The translations under genes and the position numbers were made by a program. This document shows positions 54,948 to 63,866 of a DNA stretch of 64,000 nucleotides, piece after piece. The stretch covers positions 682,001-746,000 of the forward strand of contig NZ_FXWK01000002.1 of NCBI RefSeq assembly GCF_900177655.1, read 5' to 3'. Source of the stretch: Devosia lucknowensis (lineage in GTDB: Bacteria > Pseudomonadota > Alphaproteobacteria > Rhizobiales > Devosiaceae). Each line of letters begins with the position of its first letter. The stretch's first letter is position 1. The notes below the pieces were generated by a model, which saw only the letters and a program-made list of their open reading frames with translations, searched no databases and was not told the origin of the DNA.

Positions 54948-56102
54948 CTACCGATCCCACATCGACCCATCTTCCGACTCGTCTCTCCAGTTGATCTCCG
55001 GGGTGGCCGGCGGAGCGACGAAGCCAGCTCTAGTCGAAGGCGGCAAGGTAATAGTCCCGATCTTGCGCGGCGGTTCGGCTGAACTGGTCCGGAACGCCTC
55101 GTTGCTCCGCAGCCGAGCGAGAGCCTCTGCCGACAAGGGCACGTGCCGCGGTTGAGCAACAGGCTTGGTGGCCTTCCTGCCGCGCCCCTTCTTCTTTTTT
55201 GCTTTATCGGGCTTGGCAGCTGGCGCCACTGCCGTCCTCGGGCGCTTGGCTGAAAGCGTCTCTATTACCTTCTTAGTAGGTACGGGATCGGGAGTAGAAG
55301 GAGGCGTCTGCTTGGAGCCGGGCGGCTGCATCCAACTACCCGAGATCGTCCACCCCCTGATCCTGAGTTCCAGGTACTCGGCACCGGAGATCGCGTCGAC
55401 GCTGATGGCCTTGACGGCATCGCCTTGTGCAGGGGCAGTCTCCGCGGGCTGACGTTCATCGGGAGGATCTTCCTTCGGAAGTGGAGGAAGGCGGGCCTCC
55501 AGGACGCCTGCCAGCAATATCCCGTCGGCCGGCGACATGGCGGGAACCATCGCAAACAGCGCGCTGGCCGCGACCTTGCGCACGAATTCTGCCTTCAGCT
55601 CCAGGGCGCCGATAACCGTCTCCTCGTCGAAGCGATCCAGCAGGCCCTTGATCGTCGCCATCCCGGTGGGAGTGAGCTTGCCTTTCCTGAGGTCGTTTAG
55701 GTCCGAGATCACCTCACGATCGCTGCGATACAGCCGGTGGTGCCGAACACGTCCATCGCTCTTCTGCTGATCGCGATGGGGCTTGCTGGGCGTCATCGAC
55801 CGATGGCGTTGGGTGTCGCTTGTTGGTCTAATATCACGGTAGTCCGGTGGCTCGATCGTGCCGTTCTTGACGCCGAGCAGCTTCTCGCGCAGCAGACCGA
55901 CGCTCTCGCCGGCAGCTTGCTTCTTGGCGACCTCGTCCTCGATCTCGAAGACATGGCGGATCCGGGCAAGTCGACGCAGTTCGAGCGCACGCACTTGCTT
56001 GTAGACTGGAGCCTGCTTCACGTCGGGGTTCTGAGGCGGCGCGGTGCCCGCGGCAATCTTCAGCGATATTCGCTGCATGTTGCGAGCAGCACCCTTGCTC
56101 AT
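54948..56102 (-). CDS. unknown basic, Pro/Lys-rich protein (384 aa)
   Basis: ATG 56102 follows GGGGGAGGGTC. The N-terminal half is helical and basic (VYKQVRALELRRLARIRHVFEIEDEVAKKQAAGESV), the middle holds a hydrophobic helix (VRKVAASALFAMVPAMSP), and the C-terminal part is low-complexity with a KAKKKKGRGRKATKP tract. Probably nucleic-acid binding. Convergent with the defence module (15 bp between stops) and not part of it by strand. Confidence 0.6.
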   Translation of the reverse strand: MSKGAARNMQRISLKIAAGTAPPQNPDVKQAPVYKQVRALELRRLARIRHVFEIEDEVAKKQAAGESVGLLREKLLGVKNGTIEPPDYRDIRPTSDTQRHRSMTPSKPHRDQQKSDGRVRHHRLYRSDREVISDLNDLRKGKLTPTGMATIKGLLDRFDEETVIGALELKAEFVRKVAASALFAMVPAMSPADGILLAGVLEARLPPLPKEDPPDERQPAETAPAQGDAVKAISVDAISGAEYLELRIRGWTISGSWMQPPGSKQTPPSTPDPVPTKKVIETLSAKRPRTAVAPAAKPDKAKKKKGRGRKATKPVAQPRHVPLSAEALARLRSNEAFRTSSAEPPRKIGTITLPPSTRAGFVAPPATPEINWRDESEDGSMWDR

Positions 56103-56168
56103 CTTAGACCCTCCCCCACTCGCCCAGCATGAGGTCATCGCGAGTTGATTGCAAGGGAGCGATATATT

Positions 56169-56420
56169 CTACGCTCTTGGCTGCTTCATAGTCATCCCAC
56201 CGCCAGCCGCGCCGCACTCCGGGCAAGTCATAGCCTGCTTGAACTGGTAGTCGACCTCTACGTCTCCCATTTTCTCTATGACGGTATCGTAGACAACGAC
56301 ATGCTCATGGCCGCTGCCTGAAGAGCAGTGGCTGATCAGGACATACCCGCCGTCTCGGAACTGCGAGAGCCGCACTATGGGTTCGACGGGCTTCGGTGGA
56401 TGATCGGGAACCCTCACCAT
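56169..56420 (-). CDS. small protein with CPEC motif (83 aa)
   Basis: Starts MVRVPDHPPK; a beta-rich core (GGYVLISHCSSGSGHEHVVVYDT) and a C-terminal CPECG pair, which alone would make only half a zinc site unless the earlier Cys/His residues contribute. Upstream of the basic protein gene on the same strand (66 bp apart). A 9-bp inverted repeat lies in its promoter region. Function unknown. Confidence 0.5.
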   Translation of the reverse strand: MVRVPDHPPKPVEPIVRLSQFRDGGYVLISHCSSGSGHEHVVVYDTVIEKMGDVEVDYQFKQAMTCPECGAAGGGMTMKQPRA

Positions 56421-56438
56421 GAGACGATTGCACCCTCA

Positions 56439-56466
56439 GATTAGTCTGAGCTGGATTAGACTAATC
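56439..56466. promoter_or_regulatory. 9-bp perfect inverted repeat in a divergent promoter region
   Basis: GATTAGTCT (56439-56447) and AGACTAATC (56458-56466) with a 10-nt spacer, between the divergent genes at 56420 and 56585. The spacing suits a dimeric operator. Confidence 0.5.
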
Positions 56467-56584
56467 GCCCCTAGACTACGTGCCAAGGGCGCCAGTTGGC
56501 CGCCGCATCGTCGTCCCATCAACGCGTGCGCTGGTTCTATGCATAGCCGTCCAGCATCCTATCCATCGTTGATGGAGACGACGG

Positions 56585-57331
56585 ATGAACTGGTTGGAAC
56601 AAACACACTGGCTCGAGAAACGGCAAGGTTGGCTGGTGCGCGACGCATCGCACAACCGCCGGTGGACAATCACACCACCTGGTGCCGATGACTTCGTCTG
56701 CCTCACCCTGACACATTGGACGGCTGATGGCGTTGCGGTCGACACCGCGGTCGCGCATTGCATGAGCGTTGCGGAGGCACAGATATTTGCGGCGGCGCTC
56801 GACAACGCCGGCCACCCTGCCGGCACGAAGATGGACGAACTGCTGAGCGGCAAGGGCTTCAGGGAAGCACCCAGTTTTTCGCGTGACGTCGAACGTCAAG
56901 TCATGGATTCCATTCGCTGCTACTTGCCTAACGTCCATCGCGACATGCACTTCGAACGTCGGTGGTTCGGTTCAGACAATCTATCGGTTTTCATCACGAC
57001 AAGCCGGCTGAGCGTGTTCCCCTTCTACTGCCTAACCATGCGGGATGACGGCATGGCGCAGCCAGACACCATCCTAGTAGAACCGCGGCTCTCCCGCATG
57101 GCGCAGTCGGACTACTATGGACAGAACGCTGCAACCCGAGACCCGGTAATCCCCACGTTCACGGTGGCCTGCCTTGCTATCTTGAGCAAGCGCCTCGAGC
57201 TAAATGGCTCGTATGCCGCACCCCTTGAGGACGGGCAGCAGTATGGGCTCATCGATCAGTTCGCAGCTGGCTATCGCTGGCCCGAGCCGGAACCCGAGCC
57301 AGAGCCGCTCATGCTCGGCATGGCCATGTAG
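56585..57331 (+). CDS. unknown protein (248 aa)
   Basis: ATG preceded by GGAGACGACGG. The N-terminal 80 residues (WLVRDASHNRRWTITPPGADDFVCLTLTHWTADG) look like a beta-rich domain; the rest is mixed, with VERQVMDSIRCYLP and HFERRWFGSDNLSVFITTSR. It ends in an acidic Pro-Glu repeat (PEPEPEPEP). No known family. Convergent with the recombinase gene (1 bp between stops). Confidence 0.6.
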   Translation: MNWLEQTHWLEKRQGWLVRDASHNRRWTITPPGADDFVCLTLTHWTADGVAVDTAVAHCMSVAEAQIFAAALDNAGHPAGTKMDELLSGKGFREAPSFSRDVERQVMDSIRCYLPNVHRDMHFERRWFGSDNLSVFITTSRLSVFPFYCLTMRDDGMAQPDTILVEPRLSRMAQSDYYGQNAATRDPVIPTFTVACLAILSKRLELNGSYAAPLEDGQQYGLIDQFAAGYRWPEPEPEPEPLMLGMAM

Positions 57332-57332
57332 G

Positions 57333-59594
57333 TCACGCCGCCTCCCAGACTTGGTTGAGGATCTTGGCAGCGATGGCCGACTTATCCTGGGGCAGGAACC
57401 GGCCATAGTGCTTGGCCACCATGTCCGGCGTATCCTGGATAGCGTAGGATGCCTGCTCGAACGACCCTGTCTGCTTGAGGATATGGGTCGCCAGGACGTC
57501 GCGGATGTTATGGGGCCCATGAGGCAGCAGGCCCTTGATGGCGCCGCGGCCCGTCCAGGGATTGTAGATCCCATATCTCTGGATGCTCAGGCGCCACGCC
57601 TCATAGAAACTGTTCTGATTGTAGCTGGCGTCAGCGCTGGTGCGCTTGCAGGTCTTCACGAAGAACGTGCCCGGGTCCGCAGCATTGCCGAGGAGCCGGG
57701 CACGGTGCCGGTCAATATAGGCTTCTATGGCGTCATAGAGACCCGCCAGGTCGGGAAGCACCAGTCGGAACGGCTTTGATCCAAAGAAGCTGGAGGTCGA
57801 GTTCTTGAAGGCCACGGAAGGGATCAGCACCTCCCAGCCTTGATCCCGATCGCTCCAGCGCAGCTCACCACGCTTCCTGTCCTCGAGGTGCCGCTCGGAC
57901 GTCGGCATACGCCCGCGAGGGCAAACGAGGAGCTCTCGGAGGTTGCGCTGACGAAGGCCGGTGTGCATTCCCAGCCGCAGCAGCAGGAACGAGCGCACGG
58001 CCTCCGCTGCTTGTCGGGGGTAGCGGCGCTCATCGGGCATCAGCCGCATGATCTCCTCGGTAATCTTCCGGTACTCGCCGACCGGGCTGGCGGATTCGAG
58101 GATTGGCAGGATCGGCTCGAACGGATCCCTATGGACTCGAGCGACGCGTTCGATCTCGCGAATGCGATGTCTCGCATGCTTGTGGAAGAGCTCGCACGCA
58201 GCTTCCCAGTCAGACCTGGCGCTATCGATGTCCGCGTCGGTGATCATTCCGGGGATAGGCCGAAGCCGATCAGCAAGAGATGGCGTCTGGCGTATCCAGC
58301 CGGTCTCTGCTCGCGACATGCTCAATACGACGCTGAGCATGTCGACCTCCCACTTGGTGTAGAAACCACGTCTCTGTTCCCGCCACTGCAGGTACCAGTC
58401 CCAGACCGCTGGGAAGATCAGCATGGCGAAGCAGAGGCTATCGAGCGGTACGCCGGCGCCTTTAACCGTGCTTCGCGGACCGGATGCTAAGGCCCCGAAC
58501 ATCAGGCCCAGGTGCTCGACCTTCTGACTAGCAGTCTCCTCATTCCAGACTCCGTTGCGCTGGAAACCGAATGCGGTGAGCGTGGCCGTCTTGAACCGCA
58601 ACAGGGCGTTCATCTCGGCGTCCAGCGCGGCCGGCGCGTCCATCACCGCCGACTGAAGCTCTTCGTCGAGATCGCTGACCTCGTCCTCAGGCTTGGGTGC
58701 TGCCCGTCGCGGCGAATTCTGGAAAGCGGTGAAGCGCACAGCATATCGCTGCCGCATGGCTGCAGCCTGGAACTGCCGGTAGTCGGTGGAGCCTGAGATG
58801 ATGACGCGCCGCACCCACTCCAGGATCTCCTCCTGCTCCGCCTTCGGTCGCGTCAGGAAGTCATCGGGTAGGTGCCAGGCGAGGCGACGGCGTTCCGCTG
58901 TCGGCAGCCCGGCGAGGGTGACCCCACGGATGGCCCGGGCCTGATGCGGCAACTTGGCTTTGAAGTAGCCGAGCGGAAGGCGGTAGCGCCGTTCGATATT
59001 GTTGAGGACGACGAAGCTTCGAGCGGTCATGGGCAGAAGCTGGCCGGTGCACCATTTCATGAGAGTCCGCTGGTCCTGCGCCTCCCCTCGGGAATCCAGC
59101 GCCAGATAAAGGTGACGCACAGTGTCGCCGTGCCTACGCATATGGAGGTTGAGGGCATCACCGAAGCCGGCCGGATCCTCCCACTCGGTGAAGAGAGGCT
59201 CTGGGTGCTCGATGATCGGTTTCGGCGCCGGCCCAGGACGAGATCTTGCTTTGGAACGCTGATTGTCGCCGGTTGACGTCGGCTTGGTCGCAATTGGCGT
59301 GGACGGTGGCGGAACGGCATGCCCCTCCATGGCGATGGACCTGGCTACTGCATCAAGGACCGGCTGCAACCGCGGACCGGCTGCCTTTAATTTGTTCGCC
59401 TCGATCCCGGTAGCGTCGGCCAGCATGACCCAGTCAGCTTTGCTGCCTCTATAAGGCGGATAGGCCATCAACTCGATCAGCCCGACGAGATACTTCGTCA
59501 TCACTTCGATCTCGTCGCTGTCGAGGACGGTCTTCAGCCTCAGCCGGCAGAAATCCGAAATCATGCGTGGGGTGAGGGAGCGGGTCTTCGGCAT
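57333..59594 (-). CDS. very large tyrosine recombinase (753 aa)
   Basis: ATG 59594 with GGAGG six bases upstream. The C-terminal catalytic domain keeps the tyrosine-recombinase set: Arg in MHTGLRQRNLRELLV, Lys in SVAFKNSTSS, H695-x2-R698 in GPHNIRDVLATH, and nucleophile Y730 in VAKHYGRFLP. About 500 residues precede it, far more than in phage integrases. It could be a remnant or guest integrase of another element nested in the Tn7-like transposon, or a cargo function in its own right. Confidence 0.82.
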   Translation of the reverse strand: MPKTRSLTPRMISDFCRLRLKTVLDSDEIEVMTKYLVGLIELMAYPPYRGSKADWVMLADATGIEANKLKAAGPRLQPVLDAVARSIAMEGHAVPPPSTPIATKPTSTGDNQRSKARSRPGPAPKPIIEHPEPLFTEWEDPAGFGDALNLHMRRHGDTVRHLYLALDSRGEAQDQRTLMKWCTGQLLPMTARSFVVLNNIERRYRLPLGYFKAKLPHQARAIRGVTLAGLPTAERRRLAWHLPDDFLTRPKAEQEEILEWVRRVIISGSTDYRQFQAAAMRQRYAVRFTAFQNSPRRAAPKPEDEVSDLDEELQSAVMDAPAALDAEMNALLRFKTATLTAFGFQRNGVWNEETASQKVEHLGLMFGALASGPRSTVKGAGVPLDSLCFAMLIFPAVWDWYLQWREQRRGFYTKWEVDMLSVVLSMSRAETGWIRQTPSLADRLRPIPGMITDADIDSARSDWEAACELFHKHARHRIREIERVARVHRDPFEPILPILESASPVGEYRKITEEIMRLMPDERRYPRQAAEAVRSFLLLRLGMHTGLRQRNLRELLVCPRGRMPTSERHLEDRKRGELRWSDRDQGWEVLIPSVAFKNSTSSFFGSKPFRLVLPDLAGLYDAIEAYIDRHRARLLGNAADPGTFFVKTCKRTSADASYNQNSFYEAWRLSIQRYGIYNPWTGRGAIKGLLPHGPHNIRDVLATHILKQTGSFEQASYAIQDTPDMVAKHYGRFLPQDKSAIAAKILNQVWEAA

Positions 59595-59718
59595 CGTCAT
59601 CCTCCATGAAATAGGAGGATGGCGGATCGTAAAAATTCACTGTTGGATCAAGCTAACCAGCTGACGAACCTTTGTGATTTCCCCAAAAATGTCTGGGACA
59701 GAGGCGCCATCAACGACG

Positions 59719-60981
59719 TCACCTACACTTCGGCAACTCGTCCCATCGCGTTGTGTATCTGGGCGTCCGCATCTCAAACTTGGTCGAGAAAGCTTCTCGC
59801 TTGATGCCCATCACTGCCGGGAAAACGGTGACACGCCCCCAGCGCTTGTTGGCCGAGTCGAGAGCCTGCATGACCCTTGCAGCGCGCTCATGATCAAGGC
59901 CGTCGAACAGGGCCTGTTGAGACTCTGAGGGCGGTACCAAATCCTGCGTGACGATGCCGGCCTTGGCATAGCGGTATCCCGACTTCCAGAGCTGGTCGAC
60001 TGCGCGTCGGCTGGCCTTGATCAGCGCCAGGGTGTAGTTGGTCGCCTCGGGCAGGTCCACGGTCATCGAGACACTGCGCTGCGGCTCGTCGTCATCGAAC
60101 CGGCTGGTGTGCATGAACACGGTGACCTGGTCGGTGGCGAGGCCATGGCGTCGGAGCTTTTCGCCCAGTCTGGTGGCGTAGCCGGCCACCGCCTGTTCCA
60201 TCTCGAGCTTGCGGGTGACGCGCTGCCCGAAAGAACGGGTGACAGCGCAGCCCTGGCGCACCGGCGGCACCGTCTCCAACGGCATGCAAGACCGCCCGTT
60301 GAGCTCATGGACCAGTCGCTCCCCCACAACGGTCATGAGCTGTCGGGCTTGCCGCGGCTCCAGATCGCGCACCTGGCCGGCGAACTGAATGCCCATGGCA
60401 GCGAGCTTGGCTTGGTTGGCGGGCCCGATGCCCCACACGTCGCCAATCGGGAAGTCGGCCATGACCCGAGCCCGCTCTGTGGTGTCGCTAAGATCAAGAA
60501 CGCCATCAGCAAGCTTCTTGGCCGCCTTGTTCGCAAGCTTAGCAAGTGTCTTGGTCGGGCCAATGCCGACGCACGTCGGAATGCCCGACCACTGCTTGAC
60601 CGTCGAGCGCAAGTCCTTCGCCCAGGTGGTCCGGTCTTTTACCGGCAGGCGGCTGACGTCGATGAAGCTCTCATCGATCGAGTAGACCTCCACGTCCGGG
60701 CTGAACCGATCATAGATCTGGTTGAGGCGCCGCGACATGTCTCCGTACAGCGCGTAATTCGATGACAGCGCCACGACGCCCTCTCGCCGGCACAGATCCT
60801 TGATCTGGAAGTACGGGTGACCCATCCGGATGCCCAGCGCCTTGGCCTCGTTGGTACGGGCCACAGCGCAACCATCATTGTTGCTGAGGACGATGACAGG
60901 GCGCTTCTCGAGCCGCGGGTCAAACACGCGCTCGCAGGAGCAATAGAAGCTGTTGCCGTCGACCAGCGCGAAGGCGGTCAT
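59719..60981 (-). CDS. umuC: Y-family DNA polymerase V subunit UmuC
   Basis: Error-prone translesion polymerase. 420 residues. Palm motifs [19 protein letters not shown] (first metal Asp) and [13 protein letters not shown] (catalytic Asp-Glu) are intact; helix-hairpin-helix region [18 protein letters not shown]; little-finger region [19 protein letters not shown] overlaps the umuD stop (ATGA). SOS control through the box at 61474-61488. Confidence 0.95.
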   Translation of the reverse strand: MTAFALVDGNSFYCSCERVFDPRLEKRPVIVLSNNDGCAVARTNEAKALGIRMGHPYFQIKDLCRREGVVALSSNYALYGDMSRRLNQIYDRFSPDVEVYSIDESFIDVSRLPVKDRTTWAKDLRSTVKQWSGIPTCVGIGPTKTLAKLANKAAKKLADGVLDLSDTTERARVMADFPIGDVWGIGPANQAKLAAMGIQFAGQVRDLEPRQARQLMTVVGERLVHELNGRSCMPLETVPPVRQGCAVTRSFGQRVTRKLEMEQAVAGYATRLGEKLRRHGLATDQVTVFMHTSRFDDDEPQRSVSMTVDLPEATNYTLALIKASRRAVDQLWKSGYRYAKAGIVTQDLVPPSESQQALFDGLDHERAARVMQALDSANKRWGRVTVFPAVMGIKREAFSTKFEMRTPRYTTRWDELPKCR

Positions 60982-61430
60982 TTCTTAAGGTCGCGAATGG
61001 TCGCAGTGACCACGCCCCACACCGAAACCTCTGTCCCCTCCGAGATCAGGAAGGCCGGAAGCTTCACGTTCTCATTCTGCAGCACGAACATGCCGCCGCG
61101 ACGATGGAGACGCTTGAGCGTCGGTTCGCCGTTAATAATCGCGAGAACGATCGACCGATGCTTCGGCGCCAATGAGCGGTCAACGATGACGACGTCGCCC
61201 GGGAAGATTTTCACGTCGATCATGCAGTCGCCCACGACGCGCCACAGGAAGGTCGCGGTCGGGTTCTGAACCAGCACTTGGTTCAGGTCGATCATGTCCT
61301 CGATGAAGTCATCTGCCGGCGAGGGGAAGCCAGCATGGACGGTTTGGCCGACGAAGGGCACGCTCAGCTGGATCAGCGAGGACACGGGCACCGGCATGCG
61401 GTGGTCAGCGATGGCGGTGGTGAGGTCCAT
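60978..61430 (-). CDS. umuD: UmuD-like S24 protein with Cys nucleophile
   Basis: 150 residues. Cleavage site HAGFPSP (A33-G34) is intact. The nucleophile position, normally Ser in GDSM, reads GDCM (C69; codon TGC), while the general-base Lys is kept (PTLKRL, K106). GGAG precedes the ATG. RecA-stimulated self-cleavage would yield the active UmuD' subunit; whether Cys supports this is uncertain. First gene of umuDC. Confidence 0.9.
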   Translation of the reverse strand: MDLTTAIADHRMPVPVSSLIQLSVPFVGQTVHAGFPSPADDFIEDMIDLNQVLVQNPTATFLWRVVGDCMIDVKIFPGDVVIVDRSLAPKHRSIVLAIINGEPTLKRLHRRGGMFVLQNENVKLPAFLISEGTEVSVWGVVTATIRDLKK

Positions 61431-61473
61431 GTCGTCTCCGTCGTCGATTCCTTTTAGGATGAGCGACAGTCAA

Positions 61474-61488
61474 GAACAAAACAAGAAC
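61474..61488 (-). promoter_or_regulatory. alphaproteobacterial LexA (SOS) box upstream of umuDC
   Basis: On the minus strand GTTCTTGTTTTGTTC, a perfect GTTC-N7-GTTC direct repeat, 44 bp before the umuD start. This is the canonical LexA site of alphaproteobacteria and indicates SOS induction. The divergent gene at 61615 shares the region. Confidence 0.85.
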
Positions 61489-61614
61489 ACTATTTGGGCT
61501 GGCTCGGTTGACAGCAGCGGCTGTCGATGGCCAGCGACGCCGATTCCGAACTTTCACTGAACTGGCCGACCTGGCGAGGTTCTGTTACCGACACGAACAA
61601 ACGGAGCATCGGTA

Positions 61615-62259
61615 ATGGCGAGACGCTGGCGAGGGGATCAATGGGGGGACAGCAGCAACGTCCTGGGTGGCCTGAGGCTGCTGGTTCTGGGGGAATCGCA
61701 TTATCATGAAACAGCCCCGATCGGGACCGACATCCCCGATATGACTGAGCAGGTCGTCAGCCATCATTTGGCCGGCGGCAACTACCAGTTCTTCTCACGG
61801 ATCGAGCGCCTGGTCATGGGTGAAGGTGCTCGCTACCAGCCGGCGGAGTTCTGGCACTCGGTCGTATTCTACAACTACATTCCGGTGGTCGCTGCTAACA
61901 CCTCGCGCAAGCGCCCACCGGACGAGTTGTGGTATGGCGTAGCGCCTCGGCTATTTCAGGATCTGGTAAAGCAGATCGAGGCAGAGGCCATCCTGGTGTG
62001 CGGAACGCAGTTATGGCGTCGCATGCCCGCTGGCCTTGTCGAACGTCACGACGCCTATCAGGCCGGCGGACGGGGCTGGAGAGAGCGAGAGTACGAAGTC
62101 GCTATGCCATATCGAGCAATAGCAGCGCATATCCCTCACCCGAGCGGGTCTTTCGGTTGGAGCTTTGAAAGGTGCAGACCGGTGATCCAGCACTTAAAGC
62201 GTCGAGTGGACGAGGTGCGTGCTGAACTGGACGCTCCACCGATTGCCCCAGGCCATTAA
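61615..62259 (+). CDS. possible uracil-DNA-glycosylase-fold protein (214 aa)
   Basis: Begins after CGGAG at a spacing suited to the ATG. LRLLVLGESHYHE near residue 20 and IPHPSGSFGW near 175 resemble motif A and the HPS-type motif B of the UDG superfamily, with EAILVCGTQLWRRMP between them as the central strand. The catalytic Asp/Asn cannot be assigned with confidence. Divergent from umuDC and sharing its SOS-box region, consistent with a DNA-repair or defence function. Could also be a non-glycosylase member of the fold. Confidence 0.5.
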   Translation: MARRWRGDQWGDSSNVLGGLRLLVLGESHYHETAPIGTDIPDMTEQVVSHHLAGGNYQFFSRIERLVMGEGARYQPAEFWHSVVFYNYIPVVAANTSRKRPPDELWYGVAPRLFQDLVKQIEAEAILVCGTQLWRRMPAGLVERHDAYQAGGRGWREREYEVAMPYRAIAAHIPHPSGSFGWSFERCRPVIQHLKRRVDEVRAELDAPPIAPGH

Positions 62260-62263
62260 GGGC

Positions 62264-62887
62264 TCAAGCGTCCTTCACCACATAGCCACCAAGCGGATGA
62301 CTCCAACCCTTCGCTAACGCCGTCAACGTCGCCCCAACGACGGCAATGGGTGCGTCGGTGGACACGTAGTCGCTGATGGTCTCTCCCGTAACAGAGTGCA
62401 GCCGAGCTTCGAATTCGTAATCCATGGTGTCGGTCTGTCGCTCGCTAAGGGCGAGCAGAAGATGGTAGCCGACGACGGTGATCCGAAGGTGGGAAGCGTC
62501 ATCGGTGGAGTGGCAGTATCGAGGGAGGGGCGACAAGGAGGGTTTGGGGATGAAGACACCTTCGGCATCAAAATAACCAAGTAGGCACTTGAATGCTTCT
62601 GGTGGCGCCTCGTCTCGGTAATCGTTGTCGACATAGATGTACGGATCAACGATTGCCCAGCGCTCGTATACCTGGGCCTCTAATGCAGCGAGCCCATCGT
62701 ACAGTCCGGAAGGGTCCGGAGGCGTCTTGTCCTCCAGAAATCTTTCCATGAGGCAGGGCAGCTTGCGGAGTTCACGATCGTCGAAGAGGTTGAAGATCTC
62801 AGCTTCAAGCTGAACTAGGTCGTATCGGCGGATTGGGTCAAGTTTGTCGAGGCAAGTCTGAATGTCTGAGCGGAGAATTGTGCGCAT
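62264..62887 (-). CDS. unknown protein (207 aa)
   Basis: ATG 62887 follows CAGGAGCTGCCGAA; the frame extends upstream without good start signals. Features: helical N-terminus (RTILRSDIQTCLDKLDPIRRYDLVQLEAEIFNLF), acidic middle (VDPYIYVDNDYRDEAPPEAF), and a beta-rich end (HLRITVVGYHLLLALSERQ). No motif recognised. Convergent with the preceding gene (4 bp). Confidence 0.55.
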   Translation of the reverse strand: MRTILRSDIQTCLDKLDPIRRYDLVQLEAEIFNLFDDRELRKLPCLMERFLEDKTPPDPSGLYDGLAALEAQVYERWAIVDPYIYVDNDYRDEAPPEAFKCLLGYFDAEGVFIPKPSLSPLPRYCHSTDDASHLRITVVGYHLLLALSERQTDTMDYEFEARLHSVTGETISDYVSTDAPIAVVGATLTALAKGWSHPLGGYVVKDA

Positions 62888-62952
62888 TTCGGCAGCTCCT
62901 GGAATTGCAATGACCAAGAACCATTTGAGAAGCACCAATTCAGTGCGAGCGA

Positions 62953-63504
62953 CTAAGAAATCGGATCAGGAAGGTCGTTCATCCTCTCTTTGATCTGGCT
63001 GAACGTCATCGGCAGGAACGCCTGGTGGTCCACGCCGCAGTCCCAGCGACGGCGGGTCGAGGGGATCCGGTCATGGGTATGCCCATGGAAGTGCAGGTCA
63101 CCCGAGAAGTAGCCTTCCCATTCTAGAAGCGGGTAGTGGCACAGGACGATCTTGCAGTCGCGCGCCACAAGTGTGCGGATGTCGTCGACGCTTGCCCAAT
63201 CAAGCTTGTCGCGCACTTCCTCACCATCATGATTGCCCACGATCAACCGCTTGATGCCGTTGAGCCGTTTGAAGGTTGTCTTCACATCGTCGAATGGCAC
63301 TTCATCTCCAGCAACATCACCCAAGTGCCAAACGGTGTCCCGAGGCTGAACAAGTTCGTTCCATTTGCGAACGAGCTCCCGATCGTGTTCCTTGATATCG
63401 GCATAGGGACGCATCGCCAGGTCCAGGATCCCGGTATGGCCGAAGTGCGTGCCGCCGACGAACCAGTGGGTGTGGTCGATCACGGTTAGATTGCTGGCGC
63501 TCAT
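62953..63504 (-). CDS. calcineurin-like metallophosphoesterase lacking the first metal Asp
   Basis: 183 residues. Conserved blocks: GTHFGH at 18-23, where the family has DTHFGH; HLGDVAGDE; IVGNHDGEE; LCHYPLLEWEGY; FHGHTHDRIPS. The other metal ligands (GD, GNHD, H, GHTH) are intact. Related phage and plasmid proteins are predicted phosphodiesterases. Loss of the first Asp may reduce or change metal binding. Upstream of the unknown gene at 62887 on the same strand. Confidence 0.82.
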   Translation of the reverse strand: MSASNLTVIDHTHWFVGGTHFGHTGILDLAMRPYADIKEHDRELVRKWNELVQPRDTVWHLGDVAGDEVPFDDVKTTFKRLNGIKRLIVGNHDGEEVRDKLDWASVDDIRTLVARDCKIVLCHYPLLEWEGYFSGDLHFHGHTHDRIPSTRRRWDCGVDHQAFLPMTFSQIKERMNDLPDPIS

Positions 63505-63587
63505 GCCAAGGCTCTCCCCATCAAGTAGCCCAACTTATCCTCCACGCTCGCCAGCCGCTTATGCTCTTCCTCAAATGGAGGAAGCAG

Positions 63588-63863
63588 ATGCTGCAGGTAT
63601 TGGCAATCATCACGGGTTCGGTCTTAGCGGCCATCGGTTGGGTCGTCCGGCGCAGGATCCGAAACGAGGCAGTCGATGAAATCATCAAGCGCCGCCTCAG
63701 CCTCGTCGAGCTCTATCAGCGCATGAAGGCAGCAGAGCTGGACATTAAGGGGCTCAATCGGCTTGAGAGCGAACTCATCAGCCTCAAGGGTGCCGAAAAC
63801 CAAGCCCAAATGCCCCAAAACCGGCCCGACTCTGGTTCTGCCCGGCCTGTTCACCATCTATGA
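63588..63863 (+). CDS. small membrane-anchored coiled-coil protein (91 aa)
   Basis: ATG 63588 is preceded by GGAGG. One N-terminal transmembrane helix (VLAIITGSVLAAIGWVV) is followed by a basic stop-transfer RRRIRNEA and a helical coiled-coil-like stretch (RLSLVELYQRMKAAELDIKGLNRLESEL). Its stop is 69 bp from the right transposon terminus, so it is the outermost right cargo gene. Function unknown. Confidence 0.6.
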   Translation: MLQVLAIITGSVLAAIGWVVRRRIRNEAVDEIIKRRLSLVELYQRMKAAELDIKGLNRLESELISLKGAENQAQMPQNRPDSGSARPVHHL

Positions 63864-63866
63864 ACA

